Below are positions 1-7,799 of a DNA stretch of 64,000 nucleotides, piece by piece (within the stretch, counting starts at the first letter, position 1; each line of letters opens with the position of its first letter). The notes under the pieces were generated by a model, which saw nothing but the letters and a program-made list of their open reading frames with translations, was not told where the DNA came from and did not search any database. The position numbers were made by a program, and so were the translations under genes. This DNA is from Marinobacter sp. S0848L (GTDB lineage Bacteria > Pseudomonadota > Gammaproteobacteria > Pseudomonadales > Oleiphilaceae): assembly GCF_023016065.1 (NCBI RefSeq), contig NZ_JALKAQ010000003.1, forward strand, positions 186,001-250,000. The letters run 5' to 3'.

Positions 1-135
1 GATGCCAAGTTCCTTCAAACCCTCCAGCATCTGTACGGTCCGATCCGGCACCTCCTGGGGCTGGCGCATTTGTCCTCGCGTAAAGTAGGTCTTGGGAATG
101 TGCAGATCCTGCGAGGGATGGAAGAATGCTTTCAT
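1..135 (-). CDS. Histone deacetylase / acetylpolyamine amidohydrolase family protein (N-terminal fragment)
   Basis: Only the first 45 codons are in the window; the rest lies to the left. The start is an ATG at 135 preceded by a strong AAGGAGG ribosome site at about 143-149. The N-terminus (MKAFFHPSQDLHIPKTYF..., then RGQM and QEVPDR) resembles the start of bacterial histone-deacetylase-like amidohydrolases, which remove acetyl groups from polyamines or other small amides using zinc. None of the catalytic His/Asp residues are visible, so the assignment rests on the N-terminal pattern only. It diverges from the GabD-like gene at 303 over a 167-base gap; polyamine breakdown yields aldehydes, so a shared catabolic role is possible but inferred. 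Confidence 0.6.
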   Translation of the reverse strand, partial: MKAFFHPSQDLHIPKTYFTRGQMRQPQEVPDRTVQMLEGLKELGI

Positions 136-302
136 ATCCGGCCTCCTTGGTTAGCTCCTTCGAGTATAGGCACGAACTGGGTTGCGTCAAAAACACGGGA
201 GAACTTTACAGGCTGGCTGTCAGCTACCACTATGAAGGGCATAGATGAACAAGCCGTTCTGCCCTTTACCGGGGCAGTATCCGTGATCCAAAAGGAGCCG
301 AG

Positions 303-1751
303 ATGATTGAGTCACCATTGCTGCAAAATGTTAAAGGCTATATTGGCGGACGTTGGGTAGATAATGTCGGGGGCAATACCTTCGAGGTGTTCAATCCAGC
401 GACTCGAGAGCGGATCGCCGAGGTGCCCTCCATGCCGGAAAGCGATGTTCTGGCCGCGGTCGATGCGGGTAAATCGGCGCTGAGGCTGACCAACCCGTGG
501 CCCATCGAAACCCGCAGAAAGTGGCTGGAAGGCATTCGGGATGCATTGAAAGAAAGCAAAGACGAAATCGGTCGAATTCTGTGCATGGAACACGGCAAAC
601 CATTGGCCGAGGCGCAGGGCGAAGTGGAATACGCGGCAGGTTTTTTTGATTACTGTGCCAAACATGTCGAAGCGCTGGACGCTCACACCATTCCGGAAAA
701 ACCAAAAGACTGCACCTGGACGGTTCACTACCGGCCGGTGGGCGTGGTTGGCCTGATTGTTCCCTGGAACTTTCCCATTGGCATGATCGCGAAAAAACTG
801 TCGGCGGCGCTGGCGGCAGGCTGCCCGTCGGTGATTAAACCCGCTAGTGAAACCCCGCTGACCATGGTGGCGCTGTTCACGCTGATGGATAAACTCGACT
901 TACCCGAGGGGATGGTGAATCTGGTGATGGGTAAAGCCAGCGTGATTGGCAAGGTGCTGTGCGAGCATAAAGAGGTGCCGATGCTTAGCTTTACCGGTTC
1001 TACTGAGGTCGGCCGGAAACTCGTTGTGGATACGGCCGACCAGGTGAAGAAACTGGCGCTGGAACTGGGTGGTAACGCACCGTTTATTGTGTTTGACGAT
1101 GCCGATCTGGATGCCGCGGCGGACAACCTGATCGCCAATAAATTCCGGGGCGGTGGCCAGACCTGCGTGTGCGCCAACCGGGTGTTTATCCATGAGGACG
1201 TAGCTGAAGCGTTTGGCGAAAAGCTGGCTGAGAGAATCGGCCGTATGACGGTCGGCGATGGTATGAAAGACGGTGTCGATATCGGGCCGCTGGTAAATCA
1301 GGCTGGTTTCGACAAAGTGAAACGCCATCTGGAAGACGCTTTGAGCAAAGGCGCGACACTGGTGGCGGGCAAGCAACCAGAGGAACTGGGTGACGGTTTG
1401 TTCTTCCCGCCAACCGCCGTGATGGGCGTTACCCGGGATATGTGCTGCTACCAGGAAGAAACCTTCGGCCCGCTGGTGCCCATGGCGTTGTTCCGCAGCG
1501 AGGATGAGGTGATCGAAGCGGGTAACGACACCGAATTTGGTTTGGCGTCGTATGTGTTCACCGCGGATGCCGAGCGTGCCCAGCGTGTGGCGGCAGGGCT
1601 TCGTTTTGGTCATGTAGGCTGGAACACCGGCACCGGCCCCACACCGGAAGCACCGTTTGGGGGGATGAAGGCGTCTGGCATTGGCCGCGAAGGTGGTCTG
1701 GAAGGTTTGTTCGAGTTTGTGGAAGCGCAGACGGTACCTCGGGGCTTCTGA
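303..1751 (+). CDS. gabD: NAD(P)-dependent succinate-semialdehyde dehydrogenase (aldehyde dehydrogenase family)
   Basis: This cytoplasmic enzyme oxidises an aldehyde, probably succinate semialdehyde, to the acid, feeding GABA or polyamine carbon into the TCA cycle. Its 482 residues match the family. Visible motifs are PWNF near 154-157 (cofactor site), FTGSTEVG near 230, the catalytic Glu in ELGGN at about 254, and GGQTCVCANR with catalytic Cys288. Cys290 gives the CxC pair that acts as a redox switch in some succinate-semialdehyde dehydrogenases. The ATG at 303 follows AAGGAG. A close GabD paralogue acting on glutarate semialdehyde cannot be excluded. Repeat element 1 follows 21 bases after the stop. 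Confidence 0.85.
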   Translation: MIESPLLQNVKGYIGGRWVDNVGGNTFEVFNPATRERIAEVPSMPESDVLAAVDAGKSALRLTNPWPIETRRKWLEGIRDALKESKDEIGRILCMEHGKPLAEAQGEVEYAAGFFDYCAKHVEALDAHTIPEKPKDCTWTVHYRPVGVVGLIVPWNFPIGMIAKKLSAALAAGCPSVIKPASETPLTMVALFTLMDKLDLPEGMVNLVMGKASVIGKVLCEHKEVPMLSFTGSTEVGRKLVVDTADQVKKLALELGGNAPFIVFDDADLDAAADNLIANKFRGGGQTCVCANRVFIHEDVAEAFGEKLAERIGRMTVGDGMKDGVDIGPLVNQAGFDKVKRHLEDALSKGATLVAGKQPEELGDGLFFPPTAVMGVTRDMCCYQEETFGPLVPMALFRSEDEVIEAGNDTEFGLASYVFTADAERAQRVAAGLRFGHVGWNTGTGPTPEAPFGGMKASGIGREGGLEGLFEFVEAQTVPRGF

Positions 1752-1772
1752 AGCCTCTAGCTTTTGGAGTTA

Positions 1773-1886
1773 ACGCCCACGGGCGGGGAGGCCTTTCCAG
1801 GACACGCTACGAGCCATCCATGGGGCTTATTTCGGGCCATCCTTGGCCCTCAATAGTCCTGAAAAGGCCTCCCCGCTCGTGGGCGT
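1773..1886 (+). repeat. Intergenic palindromic element 1 (E1)
   Basis: Two 31-base arms (1773-1803 and 1856-1886) are inverted copies with two mismatches, enclosing a 52-base centre at 1804-1855. The centre contains CCATCCATGG and GGGCCATCCTTGGCCC, each able to form a short hairpin. The centre is nearly identical to that of element 5 (61659-61712), including CGCTACGAGC and TTTCGGGCC, although the outer arms differ. It lies between gabD and uvrD, both on the plus strand. It has no terminal T-run, so it is not an ordinary Rho-independent terminator. Confidence 0.85.
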
Positions 1887-1989
1887 CCGCATCTGAGGCT
1901 GAGTCGGATCATCAGGCCCAACAGAAATCCCCGTTATCTCCTGTTATACTTCCAGGCCTGTTTATTTAACCAGTAAAAAGCCAGGTGCT

Positions 1990-4155
1990 ATGGACGTTTC
2001 CCACATCATTGATCCCTTGAACGATGCCCAACGCGAGGCCGTTACCGCCCAGAACGACCACCTGTTGGTGCTGGCTGGAGCCGGCAGTGGCAAAACCCGG
2101 GTTCTGGTTCACCGGATGGCGTGGTTGATGACCGTAGACCGGGTGCCGCCGACGGGCATTCTGGCCGTGACCTTTACCAACAAAGCCGCCAAGGAAATGC
2201 GCTCGCGCATCGAGCAGATGATGAACATTCCCGCGCGCGGCCTTTGGTTTGGCACCTTCCACGGTATTGCTCATCGTTTGTTGCGCTCCCACTGGAAAGA
2301 CGCCGGTCTGCCGGAAAACTTCCAGGTGCTGGACAGCGACGACCAGCTGCGTTTGATCAAGCGGGTGATGCGGGAGTTCCAGATTGATGAAAGCCAGTGG
2401 CCCCCCAAGCAGGCCCAGTGGTTCATCAACAGCCAGAAAGACGAAGGTTTACGGGCCGATCACATTCAGGAAAACCCCGGCGACCACTTCACCAACACCA
2501 TGCTGAAGATTTACCGCCAGTACGAAAAACTGTGCCAGCAGGGCGGTTTGGTCGATTTCGGTGAATTGCTGCTGCGCTCCCACGAGCTTTGGCTGCACCG
2601 GCCCGAGTTGTTGGCCCATTACCAGGACCGGTTCCAGCACATTCTGGTGGACGAGTTTCAGGACACCAACACCATCCAATACGCTTGGTTGCAGGTGTTG
2701 GCCAGCAATCGTGTACCACTGACGGTGGTGGGTGATGATGACCAGTCAATTTATGGCTGGCGTGGCGCCAAGATCGAGAACATTCAGCAGTACCAGCGGG
2801 ATTTTCCTAACGCTCGCATGGTGCGGCTGGAGCAGAATTACCGTTCGACACAGATGATCCTGAAGGCCGCCAACTCGGTGATTGCCAACAACCAGGGCCG
2901 GTTGGGCAAAGAGCTTTGGACGGACGGTCCCGATGGCGATCCCATCAGCTTGTACGCGGCGTTTAACGAGCAAGACGAAGCCAATTACATTGCCGATTCC
3001 ATCACCGACTGGGTGAATCAGGGCAATTTACGCAGCGAAGCCGCGATTCTTTACCGCTCGAACGCCCAGTCCCGGGTGCTGGAAGAGTCGTTGATGCGCC
3101 AGGGCATCCCGTATCGGGTGTACGGCGGTTTGCGCTTTTACGACCGTCAGGAAATTCGCAACGCACTGGCGTACTTGCGCTTGGTACAGTACCACCGGGA
3201 CGACGCGGCGTTTGAGCGGGTGGTGAACATCCCGACCCGCGGCATTGGCGCCAAGAGTCTTGCGGAAATTCGCGCTTACGCCACGGAGCAGGGTATTTCG
3301 TTGTGGGAAGCCTCCGAGCGCCTGCTGGCGGCGGGTCAGGTGAAAGGCCGAGCCCGAACCGGTTTGCAGTCGTTCCTCGATATCATTAATGGCTTGTCTG
3401 AAATGACCGGCGATGCCTCCCTGCAGGGTTTGATGAAACACGCGATTGAGGTCAGTGGTTTGAAGGATTACCACGCCAGCGAAAAAGGCGAGAAGGGCCA
3501 GGCCCGGGTGGAAAACCTGGAAGAGCTGGTTAATGCCTTGTCGGATTATGAAGTGGAAGACGGAGTTGATCCGCTTGCGGAGTTTCTGGCGCAGGCGGCG
3601 TTGGATGCCGGTGAGTCTCAAGCCGAAGATCATGAGGACAGTGTGCAGTTGATGACCTTGCACTCGGCGAAGGGACTGGAGTTCCCATTGGTGTTTCTGG
3701 CCGGTGTTGAGGAAGGTTTGTTCCCTCACAGCATGTCGCTGGAAGAGCCGGGGCGTATGGAGGAGGAGCGCCGGTTGGCCTATGTGGGGATTACGCGGGC
3801 CATGAAGAAGCTGGTACTCACTTACGCAGAATCCCGCCGTTTGTACGGGCAGGAGAAGTTTCATGCGTTGTCGCGGTTTGTGCGTGAGATTCCGGCGGAT
3901 TGTCTGCAGGAGGTTCGGTTACGGAATACGGTGACGCGTCCGGCGATGGTGGGGCGGCCTAACGAGAGTATGTTCGCGCAGGATTCAGCTGCCCAGTCTG
4001 GCTTTAGTTTGGGGCAGCGGGTGCGTCATCCGAAGTTTGGCGAGGGTATTGTGATGAACTCCGAGGGTACTGGGCATCACACCCGCGTTCAGGTGAACTT
4101 CGATGAAGGTGCCAAGTGGCTGGTGTTGGCTTATGCGCCTTTGGAGGCCTGTTAG
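1990..4155 (+). CDS. uvrD: DNA helicase II, UvrD (superfamily 1, 3'-5')
   Basis: UvrD unwinds DNA during nucleotide-excision and mismatch repair and can displace RecA or stalled RNA polymerase. The 721-residue length is typical. Visible SF1 motifs, in order, are Walker A AGAGSGKT (about 29-36), motif Ia FTNKAAKEM, the Walker B/motif II VDEFQDTN (about 220), motif III GDDDQSIYGWRGA (about 250), motif IV QNYRST, motif V LHSAKGLEF and motif VI EERRLAYVGITRA. The C-terminal tail (LGQRVRHPKFGEGIV...) is the small SH3-like domain found in UvrD/PcrA. The start MDVSHIIDPLNDAQREAV matches the family. It is bordered by repeat elements on both sides. Confidence 0.97.
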   Translation: MDVSHIIDPLNDAQREAVTAQNDHLLVLAGAGSGKTRVLVHRMAWLMTVDRVPPTGILAVTFTNKAAKEMRSRIEQMMNIPARGLWFGTFHGIAHRLLRSHWKDAGLPENFQVLDSDDQLRLIKRVMREFQIDESQWPPKQAQWFINSQKDEGLRADHIQENPGDHFTNTMLKIYRQYEKLCQQGGLVDFGELLLRSHELWLHRPELLAHYQDRFQHILVDEFQDTNTIQYAWLQVLASNRVPLTVVGDDDQSIYGWRGAKIENIQQYQRDFPNARMVRLEQNYRSTQMILKAANSVIANNQGRLGKELWTDGPDGDPISLYAAFNEQDEANYIADSITDWVNQGNLRSEAAILYRSNAQSRVLEESLMRQGIPYRVYGGLRFYDRQEIRNALAYLRLVQYHRDDAAFERVVNIPTRGIGAKSLAEIRAYATEQGISLWEASERLLAAGQVKGRARTGLQSFLDIINGLSEMTGDASLQGLMKHAIEVSGLKDYHASEKGEKGQARVENLEELVNALSDYEVEDGVDPLAEFLAQAALDAGESQAEDHEDSVQLMTLHSAKGLEFPLVFLAGVEEGLFPHSMSLEEPGRMEEERRLAYVGITRAMKKLVLTYAESRRLYGQEKFHALSRFVREIPADCLQEVRLRNTVTRPAMVGRPNESMFAQDSAAQSGFSLGQRVRHPKFGEGIVMNSEGTGHHTRVQVNFDEGAKWLVLAYAPLEAC

Positions 4156-4176
4156 CCTTTGAGATTTGGTGCATGT

Positions 4177-4291
4177 GTGTTGGGGCGCGAGGGCCTGTCC
4201 AAAAACCGCTCCTTCGGCACGTCCATGTGACGCTTCTGCTCCGCCATCCATGGCTACGCACATTTTTGGACAGGCCCTCGCGCCCCAACAC
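4177..4291 (+). repeat. Intergenic palindromic element 2 (E2)
   Basis: Two perfectly complementary 29-base arms (4177-4205 and 4263-4291) enclose 57 bases. The arm ends inward with GTCCAAAAA / TTTTTGGAC. The centre holds CACGTCCATGTG and GCCATCCATGGC, two potential short hairpins. The centre differs from that of element 4 (53264-53320) at only about six positions, yet the outer arm sequences differ. It begins 21 bases after the uvrD stop. The 345-base gap between uvrD and uppP (4156-4500) holds only this element and element 3; I see no gene in it. Confidence 0.9.
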
Positions 4292-4342
4292 GGCAGGCAT
4301 TGTGCAGGCCGCTTTTTCTTAAAGACTATTCGGAAGTTTGGA

Positions 4343-4450
4343 GCAGGTGTCGGGGACGGCTTTCCAAAAATTTGTGGAGCCATGGATGGCGGAACACAAG
4401 CGACCACGGACGGCTCGAGCGCTTTTTGGAAAGCCGTCCCCGATACCTGC
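4343..4450 (-). repeat. Intergenic palindromic element 3 (E3, inverted relative to E2)
   Basis: Arms of 28 bases (4343-4370 and 4423-4450) are complementary with a single G-T wobble and enclose 52 bases. Read on the minus strand the centre is GCGCTCGAGC..., then GTCCGTGG and GCCATCCATGGC, aligning with the centres of elements 2 and 4. It therefore lies in the opposite orientation to E2, 51 bases away. The inner arm end (CTTTCCAAAAA) is shared with element 4. It sits between the convergent genes uvrD and uppP. Confidence 0.85.
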
Positions 4451-4500
4451 CACCCCCAAACCCAGAAGCCCCGAAGATCAGAGCTCCCAAGTCAAAATAA

Positions 4501-5298
4501 TCACATCAAAACCGCGTAAATAACCCCAGCCAACGCAATCCGGTAGATCACATAAGGCCACATGCCCACGTTGTTGAGCCATTTCAGGAAGAAATGGATC
4601 GCGGTAATGGCCATCAAGAAGGATGTAACCCCGCCAACTAGAAAACCACTCCAATCGACGATGACATCAGAAGTCGCTACTTCAAGCAATTTCACGGCAG
4701 ATGCCAGCACAATGATGGGAATAGCCAGCAGAAACGAGAAGCGAGAGGCTGTTTCGCGGCTCATGCCCAGGAACAGGCCGGCGGTGATGGTCACGCCCGA
4801 GCGGGAGGTGCCCGGTACCAAGGCCATGGCTTGGGCGATGCCCACCAGAACGGCGTCTTTCCAGTTCAGGGAATCCAGTGTGCGCTGGCGTTTTGGCAGC
4901 CAGTCAGCGATGCCCAGCAATATGCCAAAGATCAGGGTGGTGAAGAAGATCACTTCCACCGCCCGCAGTTCGTTGTCGATCATGTCCAACAGCGCCAATC
5001 CCGCCAAGCCGGCGGGGATGGTGCCGATGACCAGATACCAGGCGAGGGCGCCTTGGCCGACGATTTTGCGTTGAGCAACGGAGAGCAAACCGTCTCTGGC
5101 GATGCCGAAGACGTCGCGGCGGAAGTATAGGACTACCGCCAACAGAGTGCCGATGTGAACCGAGAGATCAAAGCCTACGCCCTGATCGTCCCAGTCGAAG
5201 AACGCGGGAGTAAGGATCAAGTGGGCAGAGCTGGAGATGGGGAGAAATTCAGTCAGTCCCTGGAGAAGGCCAAGGAAAAGGGCCTGAAAAAAATCCAT
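4501..5298 (-). CDS. uppP: Undecaprenyl-diphosphatase UppP (BacA family)
   Basis: This integral membrane enzyme removes a phosphate from undecaprenyl diphosphate, recycling the lipid carrier for peptidoglycan and other envelope polymers. The 265-residue protein shows both family signatures: LTEFLPISSSAHL near the N-terminus (about 15-27) with the catalytic Glu, and PGTSRSGVTITAG near 162 followed by SRETASRFSFLLA. Several hydrophobic helices are evident throughout. The ATG start at 5298 fits the normal family N-terminus (MDFFQALFLGLLQG). Its transcript would run leftward through repeat elements 3 and 2. Such genes can give bacitracin tolerance when overexpressed. Confidence 0.95.
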   Translation of the reverse strand: MDFFQALFLGLLQGLTEFLPISSSAHLILTPAFFDWDDQGVGFDLSVHIGTLLAVVLYFRRDVFGIARDGLLSVAQRKIVGQGALAWYLVIGTIPAGLAGLALLDMIDNELRAVEVIFFTTLIFGILLGIADWLPKRQRTLDSLNWKDAVLVGIAQAMALVPGTSRSGVTITAGLFLGMSRETASRFSFLLAIPIIVLASAVKLLEVATSDVIVDWSGFLVGGVTSFLMAITAIHFFLKWLNNVGMWPYVIYRIALAGVIYAVLM

Positions 5299-5434
5299 GG
5301 TATCGGTTCCGTTCGGGGCAGCGTTTGCTGTTCAGGGTGATTTGGATGGGCGGGATATTAGCAGGGTGGTCGTTGGCTGAACAGGTGTAGTCTCCGGGTG
5401 CTGTTTCTACTAGCACCCGGAGCGATCATGGTGA

Positions 5435-6505
5435 CTAGGTTGGGAATTTGTCCCGAGTGTTGTTGGCGATTTTAACCAGCGCCAGCATTAACGGCACTTC
5501 CACCAGCACGCCCACGACGGTCGCCAGTGCTGCACCGGATTGCAGGCCGAAGAGGGCGATGGCGGCGGCCACAGCCAGTTCGAAGAAGTTGCTGGCACCA
5601 ATCATCGCGCCCGGCGCGGCGATGCAATGGCGAACTTTCCATAGGCGGGCCCAGCCGTAGGCCAGTAGAAATATAAACACCGTCTGGATGATCAGCGGCA
5701 CGGCAATCAGAGCAATGTGAAGCGGGTTTTCCAAAATCACTTCGCCTTGGAAGGCAAAGAGGAGCACCAGTGTCACGATCAGCGCCGCCGGTGTGACCGG
5801 ACTGAGGCGCTTCATAAACACGTCGTCGTACCACGGCTGGCCGTGGAGGGCGATTAGTGCGCGGCGAGTCAGGTAGCCGGCAGTCAGCGGGATGACGATG
5901 TACAGCACGACAGAAAGAATCACCGTATCCCAAGGCACCTGAATGTCAGAAATGCCCAGAAGAAACACCACGATGGGCGCGAAAGCGAACAGCATGATGA
6001 TGTCGTTCAGGGACACTTGGACCAGCGTGTAAGCTGCATCGCCTTTGGTGAGGTAACTCCAGACAAACACCATGGCGGTGCAGGGGGCCGCACCCAGCAA
6101 AATGGCACCTGCCAAGTATTCGCTGGCCAGATCAGGTGCAATGAAGGGCTTGAACACCACCATCAGGAAAAACCAAGCGATGGCGAACATGGTGAAGGGC
6201 TTGATCAGCCAGTTCACGACTGTGGTGATCGCCAGGCCCTTGGGTTCCTTGCGCACACCGACCACGGCACTGAAATCAATCTGCGCCATCATCGGAAAAA
6301 TCATGGCCCAAATCAGGATAGCGATGGGAATGGAAACCTGTGCGTACTCAAAGCGGGCCAGGGTCTCGGGTACAGACGGTGCCAGTTGGCCCAACGCCAC
6401 ACCCGCAACAATGGCCAACGCAACCCAGACTGACAGATAGCGGCCGAATAGATCCATGCCCTCGGCACCCGTCTCACTCGCTGTCGCTTCGGTATCGATG
6501 TTCAT
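5435..6505 (-). CDS. acr3: Arsenite efflux permease, Acr3 family
   Basis: Acr3 carriers expel As(III) across the inner membrane using the proton gradient. The 356-residue protein is built almost entirely of hydrophobic helices (about ten). The conserved transport cysteine is visible at about 142 in LLGAAPCTAMVFVWSYL, and a conserved Glu lies near the C-terminus in VGVLVEVPLML. The ATG at 6505 follows AGGAACAGGC. It lies 9 bases downstream of arsH on the same strand, so both are probably one transcript from the divergent ars promoter. It is not related to the ArsB type of arsenite pump. Confidence 0.95.
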   Translation of the reverse strand: MNIDTEATASETGAEGMDLFGRYLSVWVALAIVAGVALGQLAPSVPETLARFEYAQVSIPIAILIWAMIFPMMAQIDFSAVVGVRKEPKGLAITTVVNWLIKPFTMFAIAWFFLMVVFKPFIAPDLASEYLAGAILLGAAPCTAMVFVWSYLTKGDAAYTLVQVSLNDIIMLFAFAPIVVFLLGISDIQVPWDTVILSVVLYIVIPLTAGYLTRRALIALHGQPWYDDVFMKRLSPVTPAALIVTLVLLFAFQGEVILENPLHIALIAVPLIIQTVFIFLLAYGWARLWKVRHCIAAPGAMIGASNFFELAVAAAIALFGLQSGAALATVVGVLVEVPLMLALVKIANNTRDKFPT

Positions 6506-6514
6506 GCCTGTTCC

Positions 6515-7231
6515 TCAGATAGACCGCTGGTTAACACGTTTGGACAGTTCTTCCGCACTTTCCTTGCGCTCGGAGTAGCGGTCGGTGAGATAGTCACTGC
6601 GGTCGCGCACCAGCATAGTGAATTTCACCAGTTCTTCCATCACATCCACAATCCGGTCGTAGTAAGACGATGGCTTCATGCGATTGTTGTCATCAAATTC
6701 CATAAAGGCCTTGGCCACTGAGGACTGGTTCGGGATGGTCACCATGCGCATCCAACGCCCTAACACCCGTAACTGATTGACTACGTTAAAAGACTGGGAA
6801 CCACCGCATACCTGCATGACGGCCAGGGTTTTGCCTTGGGTGGGGCGAACTGCGCCCATGGATAGTGGAATCCAGTCGATTTGAGTTTTCATGATGCCGG
6901 TCATAGAGCCATGGCGTTCCGGAGAGCACCACACCATGCCTTCAGACCATTCGGCCAACTCTCTTAGCTCCTGTACCTTCGGGTGCGACGCATCTTCGGC
7001 ATCGGCCAGTGGCAGGCCGCGGGGATTGAATATGCGGGTTTCTGCGCCCATCGCTTCCAGCAGTCGCGCGGCTTCTTCTACAGCCAGACGGCTGAAAGAA
7101 CGCTCACGCAGTGAGCCGTACAGCAAAAGAATGCGTGGCGCGTGCTCTGAAGGCGCGTTCGCGAACAGCTGATCTTTGCTGGGTGCTTGGAACAGGTCGG
7201 CATCGATGTTGGGTAGGTTGGTTGATGTCAT
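6515..7231 (-). CDS. arsH: ArsH, NADPH-dependent FMN reductase / organoarsenical oxidase
   Basis: ArsH proteins are flavodoxin-fold FMN enzymes that oxidise trivalent organoarsenicals such as methylarsenite to less toxic pentavalent forms. The motif [19 protein letters not shown] is the FMN-phosphate loop and is diagnostic of ArsH, as is the later [19 protein letters not shown] stretch. I chose the ATG at 7231 ([10 protein letters not shown]...), giving 238 residues; an in-frame TTG at 7267 would add 12 residues that do not look conserved. It is the first gene of the leftward arsH-acr3 unit, diverging from arsR. Confidence 0.93.
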   Translation of the reverse strand: MTSTNLPNIDADLFQAPSKDQLFANAPSEHAPRILLLYGSLRERSFSRLAVEEAARLLEAMGAETRIFNPRGLPLADAEDASHPKVQELRELAEWSEGMVWCSPERHGSMTGIMKTQIDWIPLSMGAVRPTQGKTLAVMQVCGGSQSFNVVNQLRVLGRWMRMVTIPNQSSVAKAFMEFDDNNRMKPSSYYDRIVDVMEELVKFTMLVRDRSDYLTDRYSERKESAEELSKRVNQRSI

Positions 7232-7290
7232 AAGGCAGCTAGAAAATCCCGAAAGTTGGATAAGCAAAAGCGCGGGCTGGTGTCTTTACT

Positions 7291-7345
7291 TTGACATTTT
7301 TCACCCCTAATATCGTATAAAGCATATATATGGATAATCGAATAT
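7291..7345 (+). promoter_or_regulatory. Divergent ars promoter/operator region
   Basis: The 138-base gap between arsH and arsR is AT-rich. A consensus -35 TTGACA lies at 7291-7296, with CGTATAAAG following at 7314-7322 as a likely -10 area for arsR. Downstream is an inverted repeat TATAT...ATATA around GGATAATCG (about 7324-7345), a plausible ArsR-binding operator. The placement between divergent ars units and the autoregulatory habit of ArsR support this; the exact boundaries are inferred. Confidence 0.45.
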
Positions 7346-7369
7346 ACAATAGCGTGACACGCTCGCCTG

Positions 7370-7762
7370 ATGGATAAAAAAAGCACTGTGCCATTACCTG
7401 AAACCAATGAACGATCGGCCGAGTTCAGCCCTGTCAGCCTGTTCCGAGCTTTAAGTGATGAGCTGAGATTGACCACGCTGTTGTTGATTCGGCGTGAGAA
7501 GGAACTCTGCGTCTGTGAACTGACGGAAGCATTCGAGGCATCCCAACCGAAAGTCAGTCGACATTTAGCGATATTGCGGGATTCCGGCTTGGTAGCAACA
7601 GAACGGCGGGGGCAGTGGGTCTATTATTCTATTAACCCTGGTCTGCCCATATGGGTCCTGCGGGTTCTCGATGAAACGGCGGCGCACAATCAGGCGTTGA
7701 TTTTCGCACCGCTGGCGAAGCTTAGGGCATTGGCTGAGCGCCCGGCGCCCAGGTGTCCCTGA
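7370..7762 (+). CDS. arsR: Arsenic-responsive repressor, ArsR/SmtB family
   Basis: ArsR is a dimeric winged-helix repressor that leaves its operator when As(III) binds. The 130-residue protein has a helix-turn-helix (SQPKVSRHLAILRDSGLV, about 58-75) and a beta-wing (RRGQWVYYSI). The arsenite-binding pair ELCVCEL with Cys47 and Cys49 lies at the start of the DNA-binding helices, as in the classic ArsR CVC type. The ATG at 7370 lacks an obvious strong ribosome site. It lies 37 bases upstream of the gapdh-arsJ pair, so it is likely co-transcribed and controls both flanking units. Confidence 0.93.
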   Translation: MDKKSTVPLPETNERSAEFSPVSLFRALSDELRLTTLLLIRREKELCVCELTEAFEASQPKVSRHLAILRDSGLVATERRGQWVYYSINPGLPIWVLRVLDETAAHNQALIFAPLAKLRALAERPAPRCP

Positions 7763-7799
7763 AGATTGATCGAATGGCCATTCATAAAAGGAGATCGCC

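Noticed and set aside
1773-1886. Integron attC site or CRISPR repeat as an explanation for the palindromes
   Set aside because: No RYYYAAC/GTTRRRY core ends, no cassette array or integrase, and the copies are scattered and not regularly spaced.
3028-3864. 278-residue minus-strand open frame inside uvrD
   Set aside because: Antisense to conserved helicase motifs; the composition is that of a GC-rich shadow frame.
4177-4291. Ordinary Rho-independent terminators as an explanation for the palindromes
   Set aside because: The loops are 52-57 bases, the stems are followed by no T-run, and the loop sequence is conserved between distant loci.
4116-4523. Several short open frames on both strands after uvrD
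   Set aside because: They are made by the palindromic elements E2 and E3, which read through in more than one frame; no ribosome sites or conserved content.
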